A stretch of 64,000 nt of DNA from Natrialba magadii ATCC 43099 (GTDB lineage Archaea; Halobacteriota; Halobacteria; Halobacteriales; Natrialbaceae). The notes under the pieces are model-generated. The model ran no database searches. It was given only the letters and a program-made list of their open reading frames with translations, and was not told the origin of the DNA. The stretch lies in assembly GCF_000025625.1 (NCBI RefSeq), contig NC_013922.1, positions 2,604,001 through 2,668,000 of the forward strand. Direction: 5' to 3'. Each line of letters begins with the position of its first letter. Positions within the stretch are counted from its first letter, which is position 1. Positions 8,911 to 17,931 of the stretch are shown here, in pieces. The position numbers and the translations under genes are program-made.

Positions 8911-9540
8911 CGTGCGATCGAGTGTTGCATCGAAGAAAATCCAGCTTGCCTCCTCGTCCTCAGCAAGTGTATTCGGAGCGCCGTACTCGGTTTCGATCTG
9001 AAACCCTGCGTTCTCCAGTTGCACTCGGGTCGCCTCAGCACCGGCAATGTACCACTGCATCTCGGTAGCAGCGTCTAACCAATCCGGATTCGTCCCCTGC
9101 CATTCGCCGGGGCCTTCCGACACGAGTAGCTGACCACCTGGACGAAGCACCCGTGCAAACTCGTCAATGACTGCCTGGTGTTCCCCGGCCGGGACGTGGA
9201 TCAACGAGTGGTAGGCAAGCACAGCATCAACTGTGCTGTCGGGTAGCGGTAATCGAGTCATATCGCCACGCAGCAATCTCGCTTCCGGAGCATTCGACTG
9301 AGCCTTCTCCAGCTGTTGTGCAGAAAAGTCAAGCCCGATTGCCCGTTGTGACTGGCTGCTCAGGTGCTGGAGCACTGGCTCTCCCCCTCCACAACCAGCG
9401 TCCAACACCCGTGACTCAGTCGGAATTTTCTTCAGAAACGAGGCCAGGGCCTTCTGCTCCGCATCGCTCGGCGATCTCTCCTCGGCATACACATCCGCAA
9501 TATCCTCGTATCCCTGTAACACCACTTCTTTATCAACCAT
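8908..9540 (-). CDS. Class I SAM-dependent methyltransferase (Methyltransf_11 type)
   Basis: 210 residues. SAM-binding motif I is VLDAGCGGGEP near residue 44, followed by the acidic residue in AIGLDFS, DMTRLPLPDSTVDAVLA (motifs II/III) and VLRPGGQLLVSEGPG (post-motif III). Such enzymes methylate small molecules; the acceptor is not predictable. The gene is more A/T-rich than its neighbours, its 3' end abuts a hexamer microsatellite, and the gene lies between two inverted element-end-like segments, so horizontal acquisition is plausible. The start is the only ATG before motif I. Confidence 0.85.
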   Translation of the reverse strand: MVDKEVVLQGYEDIADVYAEERSPSDAEQKALASFLKKIPTESRVLDAGCGGGEPVLQHLSSQSQRAIGLDFSAQQLEKAQSNAPEARLLRGDMTRLPLPDSTVDAVLAYHSLIHVPAGEHQAVIDEFARVLRPGGQLLVSEGPGEWQGTNPDWLDAATEMQWYIAGAEATRVQLENAGFQIETEYGAPNTLAEDEEASWIFFDATLDRT

Positions 9541-9856
9541 ATCCGGTGTGTATCGGGGGTGAGCAAGAGTGTTTTGACCGTGTGTATACGTGTGTCATGG
9601 CTCCCTCTCCCTCTCTCATATCCAACGCCTGACACGGCAAATCGGTTCCTTCGGCACTCACAGTGTTCTTGTAGTGTTTCTCAGCGTTATTTCATATCGC
9701 TCACTGCTGAATCACTGTTCGTTCGTAATGGTTGAAATCAACGGTAACCAACTGCTGACTACACGCTCTGTATTCAGCAGACCGTTTGTGATAGCCGCCG
9801 AGCATTTCAACAGAACCAGCAGCTTCAACCAGCCTCAGAATCCACACAGACCCTGC
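9541..9856. other. Gene-free A/T-richer stretch containing the right element end
   Basis: 316 bases between the methyltransferase start and the trpB stop. No convincing ORF is seen. Base composition is visibly lower in G+C than the flanks. The inverted partner of the 8671 segment lies at 9752-9817. Confidence 0.5.
9752..9817 (-). mobile_element. Right element-end-like segment
   Basis: Read on the minus strand it starts GGTTCTGTTGAAA and carries TGAATACAGAGCGTGT. It matches the 8671 segment in inverted orientation with a 5-base spacing difference. No target-site duplication is evident outside the two ends. Confidence 0.45.
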
Positions 9857-11026
9857 TCAGAGCTCGAATTTCTCCGCAGCCGTCTCCATGTCCTTATCGC
9901 CACGACCCGAGAGGTTCACGAGAATCGTCTCGTGTTCGCCTTCCTCGGCGAGTTGAATCGCGCGAGCGATGGCGTGACTGGACTCGAGTGCCGGAATAAG
10001 TCCCTCGGTCTCGCTCAGTTCGCGGAAGGCTGCGAGCGCCTCTTCATCTGTAATCCCAGTGTACTCACAGCGGCCGACGGCGTTGAACATGGCGTGTTCG
10101 GGGCCGACGCCGGGGTAGTCGAGGCCGGCAGAAACGGAGTGGACCTCGACGTCGTCGTCGAGCACGCGCGTTTTCATGCCGTGGATGATGTCGTCCTGTC
10201 CCTTCGCCAGCGGCGCGGCGTGGCGACTCGAGTCCGCACCCTCGCCGCCACCCTCTGCGCCGTAGAAGTCGACAGGATCGTCCCGGAAGGCGTGAAAGAG
10301 GCCGATAGCGTTCGACCCACCGCCAACGCAGGCGACTGCGGCGTCCGGGAAGTCGCCGGTTTGCTCTAGTTCCTGGAACTGCTCGCGGGCTTCCTCGCCG
10401 ATGACGGACTGGAAGTCACGGACCATTCGCGGGAACGGGTCCGGGCCGACGACGCTGCCGACGAGGTAGTGCGTATCGTCGACGTTCTCGGCGAAGTCCT
10501 CGAGTGCGACGTCGACAGCGTCGGCGAGTCCCTCACCGCCGCGGGTGACCTCGTTGACCTCGGCACCCATCAGCCGCATTCGGAAGACGTTCATCGCCTG
10601 ACGCTTGGCGTCCTTCTTGCCCATGTAAATCTCCGTCTCGAGGCCGAGCAGCGCGCCGACCATCGCGGTTGCAACGCCGTGTTGGCCCGCGCCGGTCTCG
10701 GCGATGAGTCGGTCACGACCGGCGCGTTTCGCGAGTAGTGCCTGCCCGAGACAGTTGTTGATCTTGTGTGCGCCGCCGTGGAGTAGGTCCTCGCGTTTGA
10801 GGTAGATCTCAGCGCCGTAGCGTTCGCTCAGGTTCGCCGCGTGATACAGCGGCGTCGGCCGTCCGGCGAACGACTCGAGATGGTCGCGAAAGTCGGCCTG
10901 AAAGTCGTCGGTCGATGCGACCTCGTCATAGGCGGCTGCGAGCTGGTCGAGCGGGTCCTGCAGCGGTTCGGGGACGTAGCGTCCGCCGTATCCCTCGAAC
11001 TCGCCTGTAGACTCTCGGTCGGTCAT
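9857..11026 (-). CDS. trpB: Tryptophan synthase beta chain
   Basis: 389 residues. It condenses indole and serine to tryptophan with PLP. Visible hallmarks are GGRYVPEPL at the N-terminus, the PLP lysine in GGAHKINN, the catalytic Glu in AETGAGQHG, the phosphate-binding GGGSNA loop and SGRGDKD at the C-terminus. The loop REDLLHGGAHK replaces the bacterial REDLNHTGAHK, a haloarchaeal-looking variant. I used the ATG at 11026, not the longer frame, because the extension is low-complexity and an A/T-rich box lies upstream. No trpA or trpC is adjacent, so it is a lone copy; whether it is the main or a second TrpB cannot be told here. Confidence 0.9.
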   Translation of the reverse strand: MTDRESTGEFEGYGGRYVPEPLQDPLDQLAAAYDEVASTDDFQADFRDHLESFAGRPTPLYHAANLSERYGAEIYLKREDLLHGGAHKINNCLGQALLAKRAGRDRLIAETGAGQHGVATAMVGALLGLETEIYMGKKDAKRQAMNVFRMRLMGAEVNEVTRGGEGLADAVDVALEDFAENVDDTHYLVGSVVGPDPFPRMVRDFQSVIGEEAREQFQELEQTGDFPDAAVACVGGGSNAIGLFHAFRDDPVDFYGAEGGGEGADSSRHAAPLAKGQDDIIHGMKTRVLDDDVEVHSVSAGLDYPGVGPEHAMFNAVGRCEYTGITDEEALAAFRELSETEGLIPALESSHAIARAIQLAEEGEHETILVNLSGRGDKDMETAAEKFEL

Positions 11027-11356
11027 ATATCCGGTGTGACGCACCTCACCGGCAAGTAAGTTCCGCGCCACTGTGGGCGATGACAGTGCCGCTACCGTCG
11101 CTGCCAGCGTTACGGTGACGGCAGTGACAGTGACCGTGACAGTGACAGCGCTGACGAACGTCCAACGACCCACGAGTCAGTGTCACCGTCGCGTGTCGCC
11201 TGCCGGCCGATGTATTATCCGAGTCGCTGTGGTACGATATCCGTCTCCGATGACGGCTGATACTGCAGCCCAGCGCTCGACAGCGCACCGACGCGAATCA
11301 CGCAGACAGGTCGCCACTCGTCCCGGTATCGCCGTCCAGCCCGGGGTGAGCCGACC
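11027..11356. other. Divergent intergenic region with degenerate GTGAC(A/C/G) repeats
   Basis: 330 bases between the divergent trpB and the 474-residue gene. Around 11110-11150 there is a run of imperfect 6-base units (GTGACN/ACAGTG). Promoters for both genes must lie here. No RNA gene is recognised. Confidence 0.5.
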
Positions 11357-12781
11357 GTGTCCCTGAGACTCTCTCGGCTGCTGGCCGGCGAAGACTCGAC
11401 GCCGCCGGGCCTGCCGAACTTCGACTCAACGACGGTGTTCGTCCGTGCGGCGGCGAGCGCGCTTCGCGGCGAGGAGTTTCCCGCACTGGGGATGTTTCCT
11501 TCCTGGCTGATCCCCGTCGCAGCCCGGCTCAATTCACTGCCGCGACGCGCTCGAACCGGAATCTACACCACCGGCGGCGCGAACGAGGGCGTCTCACCGG
11601 ACGAACTGGGAAACGTCGACGTCGAGCGGTTCCGCCAGTGGGTCGTCGACCAGTACCCAGACCGCGGCTATCCCGCCGTCATCGTCGGCTCGAGCAACGG
11701 CGCGGCGGTCCACCTCGCCGCGCTGCTTGGCGTTCCCTGGCTTCCACAGACCTTTCTCGTCCCCGTCTCGCGCTCGCTCCCACCCGACGCAATCCACGCG
11801 GATCTCGAGTGGGGTGCCGAACACGCCGAGCCCTTCCTCGCGGCCAACCCGGACGTCACCCTCCACCAGATGCACGACCCGAACCAGGACCGGCTGATGG
11901 TCCAGAAACTGGCTTACTTCCGGACGAAATCCCGCCGTCTCGGCGACGCCTACGAGGAGTTCATCGAGACGGTGTTAGCGTCCAACGGGACGATCATCAC
12001 ACTCGAGTGCGAGTACGACTGGCCGGTCGCCAGAATCGACGACCGCCACACGTACCAGGTCGGCGGCCACGGTGGGCTCGACCCCGAGGAGTACTACGAG
12101 GGGAGCGACGAGATTGCGGCGTTCCTCGAGCAGCAGGGAGCGAACCGCGACCGGTGGTACACGCCCGAACCGGACGAGCGCGTTCCCGAGGCGGAGTGGG
12201 GCTTCGAGCCAGCACTGGGTGGGGATATCGACCGCCTTGCGGACGAGAACGGCTACGACGTCCGGCGACTGCGCTTCAACGAGCCACACGAGCTGAGTAC
12301 CTTCGTCGCCGATCGGTACCGCGAGCGCTACGCGGAACTCGGCCGACCGGTCGACCGGCTGTTCGTCCAGTCGTTCGCACTGGTCGAGCCGTGGTGGACT
12401 CTCCGAACCGGTTCGGTGCCCTACTGGACGCCGTTCACCACCGAACCCGACGCCGCACAGTTGGATTCCTATCTGGACGGCGTCGAGCCGTACGACGAAA
12501 TTTGGACGACTCTGTTCGCCCACGGCGTCGACTCCGCTGGCCTGGGATCGATCGATCGTTGGCGCTCCGTCCTCAGCCGGGCACGCGACCAGTACGGATT
12601 CGTCGGCGTCGACGAGACCGAGTTCCCGTACGACATCGAAACACACGTCCGGTATCACGAGGACCTGCCGGAGACGATCCGCGCCCGCTACGCCCACCCC
12701 GCACCGATGGCGTTCGACCGGTTCGATTCGATTGCCGACGACGCTGCCTCGGCGTACGGGATCGGCTGGCGTTCGTCGTGA
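11357..12781 (+). CDS. Conserved-looking hypothetical protein, alpha/beta-hydrolase-like start
   Basis: 474 residues from GTG. I do not recognise the family. Residues ~105-125 read YPAVIVGSSNGAAVHLAAL, which resembles a nucleophile elbow (G-S-S-N-G). A Tyr/Trp-rich C-terminal half includes many aromatic and acidic residues and YHEDLPETIRARYAHP near the end. No membrane segments or signal are apparent, so it is probably cytoplasmic. Its last codons lie inside a 31-bp direct duplication. It is convergent with the pst operon. A hydrolase role is only a guess. Confidence 0.6.
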   Translation: MSLRLSRLLAGEDSTPPGLPNFDSTTVFVRAAASALRGEEFPALGMFPSWLIPVAARLNSLPRRARTGIYTTGGANEGVSPDELGNVDVERFRQWVVDQYPDRGYPAVIVGSSNGAAVHLAALLGVPWLPQTFLVPVSRSLPPDAIHADLEWGAEHAEPFLAANPDVTLHQMHDPNQDRLMVQKLAYFRTKSRRLGDAYEEFIETVLASNGTIITLECEYDWPVARIDDRHTYQVGGHGGLDPEEYYEGSDEIAAFLEQQGANRDRWYTPEPDERVPEAEWGFEPALGGDIDRLADENGYDVRRLRFNEPHELSTFVADRYRERYAELGRPVDRLFVQSFALVEPWWTLRTGSVPYWTPFTTEPDAAQLDSYLDGVEPYDEIWTTLFAHGVDSAGLGSIDRWRSVLSRARDQYGFVGVDETEFPYDIETHVRYHEDLPETIRARYAHPAPMAFDRFDSIADDAASAYGIGWRSS

Positions 12782-12820
12782 AAGGGAGTGGATCGGCTGG
12801 CGTTCGTCGTGAAAGGTAGT
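12759..12820 (+). repeat. 31-bp tandem duplication across a stop codon
   Basis: Units start at 12759 and 12790 (GGATCGGCTGGCGTTCGTCG...) and differ at one base. The first copy contains the stop codon (12779-12781) of the upstream gene, and the second sits just before the pstB stop. Confidence 0.9.
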
Positions 12821-12827
12821 GGATCGA

Positions 12828-13697
12828 CTACTGCGTGACTATAGCCGGCTTATCGCCGGCGTCACCGTCCTGCTCATCCGCGCCGGACGCAGCGTCGGAC
12901 TCGTCTGCGGACCCCTCGAGATACGTCGACGCCCCGTGACCCGAGATGAACTCCTTCGTTCGGTCGGCCTGCGGGTTCTCGAAGAACGTCCGTGCGTCGT
13001 TGGCCTCGACGAGTTCGCCGAGGTAGAGAAAGACCACGTCGTCGGCGAGCCGTCGCGCCTGGTCCATACTGTGGGTGACCATGATGATCGTGTACTCCTC
13101 CTTGAGGGACTCGAGTGTCTCCTCGACCTGCTCGGCCGAGATGGGGTCGAGCGCGGAGGTCACCTCGTCGCAGAGCAGGATCTCGGGTTCGACGGCGAGC
13201 GACCGGGCGAGACAGAGGCGCTGGATCTGGCCGGTCGAGAGCGCTGCGCCGGGGTCGTCGAGTCGGTCTTCGACCTCGTCCCAGAGGTTGACCTTCCGCA
13301 GGCAGGTCTCGACGAGATCGTCGAGTTCCTCGCGGGAGTAGTCGCCGTGGATCTTCGGGCCGTAGGCGACGTTGTTGTAGATCGACATCGGCAGCGGCGT
13401 CGGGGTCTGTGGGACGTAGCCGATCTGGCGGCGAAGTTCCGGCAACGGTTCGTCGGTGTCGTAGACGGTCTGGTCGCCGAAGTGGACCTCGCCGGAAATT
13501 TCTGCGTTTGGCTGGATCTCGTGCAGGCGGTTCAGCGACTTTAGCAGGGTCGATTTCCCACACCCCGAGGGGCCGATGATGGCCGTCAGGGCGTTCTCCG
13601 CGAAGTCGACGCTGACGCCGTCGAGTGCGGTGACTGTTCTGTTTCCGGTGTACGTTACGTCGAGATTGTCGGTGCGGAGTGCTGGCTGGTTGCTCAT
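12828..13697 (-). CDS. pstB: Phosphate ABC transporter ATP-binding protein
   Basis: 289 residues. It powers high-affinity phosphate uptake. Walker A is GPSGCGKST (about residues 42-50), the signature is LSTGQ (Thr in place of the usual Gly) and Walker B is ILLCDEVTSALDP. The H-loop is in VTHSMDQ. The ~35-residue acidic tail after the core domain is typical of halophiles. Its ATG overlaps the pstA stop by four bases, so translation is coupled. It is the last gene of the operon; no phoU follows. Confidence 0.95.
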   Translation of the reverse strand: MSNQPALRTDNLDVTYTGNRTVTALDGVSVDFAENALTAIIGPSGCGKSTLLKSLNRLHEIQPNAEISGEVHFGDQTVYDTDEPLPELRRQIGYVPQTPTPLPMSIYNNVAYGPKIHGDYSREELDDLVETCLRKVNLWDEVEDRLDDPGAALSTGQIQRLCLARSLAVEPEILLCDEVTSALDPISAEQVEETLESLKEEYTIIMVTHSMDQARRLADDVVFLYLGELVEANDARTFFENPQADRTKEFISGHGASTYLEGSADESDAASGADEQDGDAGDKPAIVTQ

Positions 13698-14566
13698 GAC
13701 TGTCTCCCTCCTGGTGCGAACCGGGCGTAGCGCCCGGCGAGTAGTTTCGATGCGACGATCAATGCGAGGACGGCGACGATGAGGACGAACGACGCCGCGT
13801 AGGCGTGCGAGCGGACCTCGGCGTTGAACGACGCGGCCTGCTCGAAGATGAGGATCGGCAGCGTCGTCGCCGGATCGAACGGCCCGCCGGGCATCTGCGT
13901 GCTCCGCCCGGCGGTAAACAGCACCGTCGCGGCGTCACCGATCCCGCGAGCGAAGCCCATGATGATGCCGGCGATGATGCCGGGCAAGGCCGCGCGAACG
14001 GTCACGCGAGCCGTCTCGAAGCGCGTCGCGCCGACCCCGTAGCTCGCTTCCTTGACCGTATCCGGTGTAGCTTTGAGCGCCTCGTCGGCGTACCGGGTCA
14101 TGATCGGATACTGGAAGATCGCGATCGCGATGACGCCGAAGATCAGGCTCGTCTGTGCGCCGACGGCGATGATTACCGTCAGCACGAACACCCCGTAGAC
14201 GATCGGCGGCGTCCCCCAGAGCACGTTCAAGAACATGTTGATGACCTCCGAGGTGCGCTCACTCGAGTAGTCGCTCTGGAGGTAGATCGCCGTCGAGAGC
14301 GAGAGCACTATCGCGATGACGGTCGCCGGGACGACGATGAAGAGGCTCCCCAGCACTGCGTGGAGGAAGCCACCGCCGCCATCGAGCATGTAGCGCGAGC
14401 CAGGCGGCGTGACCGCGACTGCCGGGTCCGTAAGGAACACGCGGCCGCCGCGGTAGAGCGTTACGCCGACGACGAGCGCCAGCACGCCGACGATGAGCGC
14501 GGCGCTTGCGCGAGCGAGCAGGCCGAAGAGCCGCTGTTCGGTGTAGCGATCCATCAGTACTGCCAC
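13694..14566 (-). CDS. pstA: Phosphate ABC transporter permease PstA
   Basis: 290 residues with six predicted membrane segments. The EAA-type cytoplasmic loop that contacts PstB reads EALKATPDTVKEASYGVGATRFET. With PstC it forms the phosphate channel. The start overlaps the end of pstC by 13 bases, and the stop overlaps pstB by four. Confidence 0.95.
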   Translation of the reverse strand: MAVLMDRYTEQRLFGLLARASAALIVGVLALVVGVTLYRGGRVFLTDPAVAVTPPGSRYMLDGGGGFLHAVLGSLFIVVPATVIAIVLSLSTAIYLQSDYSSERTSEVINMFLNVLWGTPPIVYGVFVLTVIIAVGAQTSLIFGVIAIAIFQYPIMTRYADEALKATPDTVKEASYGVGATRFETARVTVRAALPGIIAGIIMGFARGIGDAATVLFTAGRSTQMPGGPFDPATTLPILIFEQAASFNAEVRSHAYAASFVLIVAVLALIVASKLLAGRYARFAPGGRQS

Positions 14567-15531
14567 CTCCGTTTGAGCCGGCGACGAACGAGCATCGCGC
14601 CGAAGTTGAACAGCCAGACGATGACGAGCAACATGAGCCCGACGAGGATGAGTGCGGACTGCGTCAGCGGCAGGCTCATCAGTTCGCCGAAGTCGTTGAC
14701 GATCAGCGTCGGTAGCGTCTCACCGGCGTCGAACGGGCTGTCCGGAATCGCGGTCTGACCGCCGATGAGCATCGCCGGCACGATGGTCGCGCCGAAGACG
14801 CGCCCGAAGCCGAGCAGGATGGCCGAGAAGATTCCCGGCCCCGCGGCTCGCAGGAGGACCGAGCGGATGGTCTCCCACTTCGTCGCACCCACGCCGAGCG
14901 ACGATTCACGAAGTTCGTCGGGCAGCGCCTCGAGTGACTCGACCGACAGCGAGATCATGAACGGCGTGACGATGATCGCCATTACCAGACTCACTGTCAC
15001 GATACCGAGGCCGATGCTGTGTGCGCCAAGCGCCGGCGCGAGGTAGTCGCCGACGAACGGGACGACGACGATCAGGCCGACGAGCCCGAAAATGACGCTC
15101 GGAATCGCCGCGAGCACGTCGATGAACGACGAGACGATCATCTTTGTCCGCCCCTCGGCGTATTCGGCGATGTAGATCGCCGCGAGAATCGCGATCGGCG
15201 TCCCCATCGCCATCGAGAGCACGGTGACGTAGATCGTGCCGACAATCGCCGGCAGGAAGCCGAACTCCTCCTGTGCGGGGTCCCAGTTCGACGAGGTGAC
15301 CATCTCCAGCAGGGAGTGCTCGGAGACGATCGGAATCGACTGCTGGACGAGCGTCAGGACGATGAGCCCAAACAGGGCAATCGCGAACAGGCCGGCACCG
15401 AGCAGCCAGTAGCTGCTCAGCCGTTCGATCGTCAGCCGCCACTCGAGTCGGTCCGAGCGAGCGTCGTCTGTGCTCGGTGGCGTCCCGGGGTTTCCATTCG
15501 TGCCCGCGCCGTGGTCCGTTGTCGAGGACAT
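14554..15531 (-). CDS. pstC: Phosphate ABC transporter permease PstC
   Basis: 325 residues. About 30 polar N-terminal residues precede six membrane segments. The EAA loop is ESLEALPDELRESSLGVGATKWET, closely parallel to that of PstA. The ATG directly follows the pstS stop (TAG-ATG), indicating tight coupling. The haloarchaeal-style N-terminal extension may be an alternative-start artefact, but no better start is seen. Confidence 0.95.
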   Translation of the reverse strand: MSSTTDHGAGTNGNPGTPPSTDDARSDRLEWRLTIERLSSYWLLGAGLFAIALFGLIVLTLVQQSIPIVSEHSLLEMVTSSNWDPAQEEFGFLPAIVGTIYVTVLSMAMGTPIAILAAIYIAEYAEGRTKMIVSSFIDVLAAIPSVIFGLVGLIVVVPFVGDYLAPALGAHSIGLGIVTVSLVMAIIVTPFMISLSVESLEALPDELRESSLGVGATKWETIRSVLLRAAGPGIFSAILLGFGRVFGATIVPAMLIGGQTAIPDSPFDAGETLPTLIVNDFGELMSLPLTQSALILVGLMLLVIVWLFNFGAMLVRRRLKRRWQY

Positions 15532-16578
15532 CTAGCCCGTCACCTCGAACTCGAGTTCGTCGTGTCGGTCCGCGAGTCGCTCCCGTTCTTCTGCGAGTCG
15601 TTCGTCGCTGATCGGGGCGTAGCCGTGGTCGCGGACGTACTCCTGGCCGTCCGTGAGCACCCACCTGGCGAACTCGGCGGCTTCCTCCTCGAATTCCTCG
15701 TTGGCCGCGATGAACATTTCGCGGGCCGGCGGGGCGGGGTAGATTTCTTCCTCGACAGCCGTGAGGAACTCGTCGCGGTTATCGTAGAAGTCCTCCTCGG
15801 GCGAGAGCGTACCGCTCCCGTCGAGGTCGAGCGGTACCGGCCGAATGTTCATCTCGAGGTCGCCCGTGTTGAAGTCGTAGACGTAGTTCAGATTGTTCAG
15901 CGAGATGCCGTGCGAGTCGTTGTTGATCGCCTGGGCGACCTGCTGGTCGCCGTCGAAGTTGCCGTCGGCGTAGTCCTCGAGTTCGTTCTCGGTGTGGGCA
16001 GTGTCTTCGCCGCCGAGGAAGTTCCCCCACTGCTTGTAGGCTGCAGAGGAGTCAGACCGGCCGTAGACGTAGATCGGCTCGTCGACGTTCGCGTCGACCA
16101 GTTCGTTCCAGTTCGTGACCTCGTCAGTGAAGATGGACTCGAGTTGCTCGCGCGTCAGTCCGTGTTCGCGAATCTCGTCGTAGACGGGGTTGTTGACGTT
16201 GATCGTTCCGACGACGGTGTCGATGAGCATGGCCACGGCAAACAGGCCCTGCTCGAGTTCGGCCTCGTCGGGTTCGCGACCCATCATCGCGATGTCGACC
16301 TGGTCGTTCAACACGTCGGAGACGCCGACGCCGGTGCCGCCGCCGGAGACGTCGATGCCGACGCCAGTCTCGGACCGGTACTCGTCGGCCCAGACCTGCA
16401 TCATCGGGAGCGGGCCAACGCCCCCGGAGATGCGAATCGAAGCACTGCCAGAATCAGCACCGGTGAGACAGCCTGCGAGGGCGAGTGTCGACCCGGTTCC
16501 GACCGCCTTGAGCGCCGCTCGACGGGACAGTCCGCGTCGGTCGGGTGGAGACGGTGTTCGGTTGGCCGCACGTTCCAT
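15532..16578 (-). CDS. pstS: Phosphate-binding lipoprotein PstS
   Basis: 348 residues. I chose ATG 16578 because it is followed by a Tat signal (SRRAALK) and a lipobox (LALAGC), so the protein is exported folded and anchored at the outer face. The mature part has the periplasmic-binding-protein fold, with GSGTG-type phosphate-contact loops replaced by GGGTGVG near residue 85. It is first in pstSCAB, the usual order. The 298-base region upstream (16579-16876) should hold the phosphate-responsive promoter. Confidence 0.93.
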   Translation of the reverse strand: MERAANRTPSPPDRRGLSRRAALKAVGTGSTLALAGCLTGADSGSASIRISGGVGPLPMMQVWADEYRSETGVGIDVSGGGTGVGVSDVLNDQVDIAMMGREPDEAELEQGLFAVAMLIDTVVGTINVNNPVYDEIREHGLTREQLESIFTDEVTNWNELVDANVDEPIYVYGRSDSSAAYKQWGNFLGGEDTAHTENELEDYADGNFDGDQQVAQAINNDSHGISLNNLNYVYDFNTGDLEMNIRPVPLDLDGSGTLSPEEDFYDNRDEFLTAVEEEIYPAPPAREMFIAANEEFEEEAAEFARWVLTDGQEYVRDHGYAPISDERLAEERERLADRHDELEFEVTG

Positions 16579-16876
16579 AAGTACAGATCCGTAGCCGTCA
16601 CGCGCTTGAATGGCTGTGTAACCCAGCAACACTTCGGTGAACAACCGAGCCCCTGCAATCCTTTCCGCAGCATCTGGATGGTACCATCCCACATTCGATG
16701 GCAATTGTCCTGTTATCGATCGGAACAGGCCCGCTATGGGTCCGTCACATGAGTCTCTGATTCGGAGAGCAGGTCAGTAGCTGGATACCCCGCAAGTGGC
16801 CACATCGTCGACTTCTGGGCCGTCTCGGCAGTGTTCGCCTGATGCGGAGAATGTTGCCACCAGTGCCGACAGCGAA

Positions 16877-17923
16877 TCAGGGGCCGGCCGCCGGTGTCGG
16901 CAACGCGACACTCACCAGCAAGAGCGAGAGCGAACTCACTACAAGCAGTGCCAGCAGGACGACGACGGCAGGAGTGAGACCAGTCTGGCGGAGTTGTCCG
17001 ATCCGGATTTCGGTTCCCAGTCCGACGAACGCGAGCAGGAACAGCCAGTTGTAGGCGTTCTCGATCGATGCCTGTTGGTCTGCGGAAAAGACGCCAAGCG
17101 TCGAAAGCGCAGCCAGGGCGAGAAAGCCGAGGACGAACTTGGGAAATTCGGCCCAGAGTGTGCCCAGTGTCGACCGGAGTGAACCGAAGGGGGAGGGAGT
17201 ACCATCAGCTGTCCCCGCCGCGGGCGTCTGTTCGCGAGCGTAGTAACTGGCGTACGCGAGCACGACGACACCGATCAACGCGTTGCGTGCGAGCTTGGTG
17301 ATCGTCGCCCACTGGCCCGCGAGCTCGGAGTGGGCGAATCCGACCGCCACGACAGGTCCCGTCGAGAACATGCTGAGTCCCGCCCAGATGCCGAATACCT
17401 GTCCCGAGAGCCCGAGTAGATCGCCAACCAGCGGGTAGACGACGATCGTAAGCGCGTCGAACAGGAGCACCGTCGCGGCCGCGTAGGCGACGTACTCCTC
17501 TCTGGCGCGAATCGCACCGGCGACGGCGACGACAGCCGAGACGCCACAGATGCCACTGCCTGCCGCGAGCAGCGATCCGAGTCGGTCCGTGAGTCCGAAG
17601 ACGAACCGAGAGAGCGCTTCGACGAGCACCACCGTCGTCACGACGACGAGGCCGATTGCGAGCAACACAAATCCGCCCGCCTCACGAATCGCATCGACCG
17701 AAATCGACGCCCCCATGAGCACGATTCCGGCACCGAGCCAGAGCTTGTGCGTTGCAATACCGGGCTCGAGACGCGACGGCACGCCTACCGTGTTCGCGAG
17801 GAGAAACCCGAGTGCAATCGCGAGCAGCAGATGATTCCCACCGATCGTCCCAGAGAAGAACCGAGCGACGAGCGCACCGAGACAGAGTGCAGCGATTCCA
17901 AAGAGTCGGCGAGAGAGAGCCAT
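16877..17923 (-). CDS. YeiH/UPF0324 family putative sulfate exporter-like membrane protein
   Basis: 348 residues with 9-10 membrane segments. The conserved block LAAGSGICGVSAVVAVAGAI and the motif LGAGIVLMGASI identify the YeiH family (conserved hypothetical 698). Members are proposed anion exporters, though function is unproven. Its start lies eight bases after the stop of a 50-residue membrane peptide, so the two are probably co-transcribed. Confidence is high for family, low for substrate. Confidence 0.85.
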   Translation of the reverse strand: MALSRRLFGIAALCLGALVARFFSGTIGGNHLLLAIALGFLLANTVGVPSRLEPGIATHKLWLGAGIVLMGASISVDAIREAGGFVLLAIGLVVVTTVVLVEALSRFVFGLTDRLGSLLAAGSGICGVSAVVAVAGAIRAREEYVAYAAATVLLFDALTIVVYPLVGDLLGLSGQVFGIWAGLSMFSTGPVVAVGFAHSELAGQWATITKLARNALIGVVVLAYASYYAREQTPAAGTADGTPSPFGSLRSTLGTLWAEFPKFVLGFLALAALSTLGVFSADQQASIENAYNWLFLLAFVGLGTEIRIGQLRQTGLTPAVVVLLALLVVSSLSLLLVSVALPTPAAGP

Positions 17924-17931
17924 TCAGTTCG

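Noticed and set aside
15019-16752. 577-codon plus-strand frame opposite pstC and pstS
   Set aside because: Shadow of the phosphate genes; Arg/Val-rich translation with no motif.
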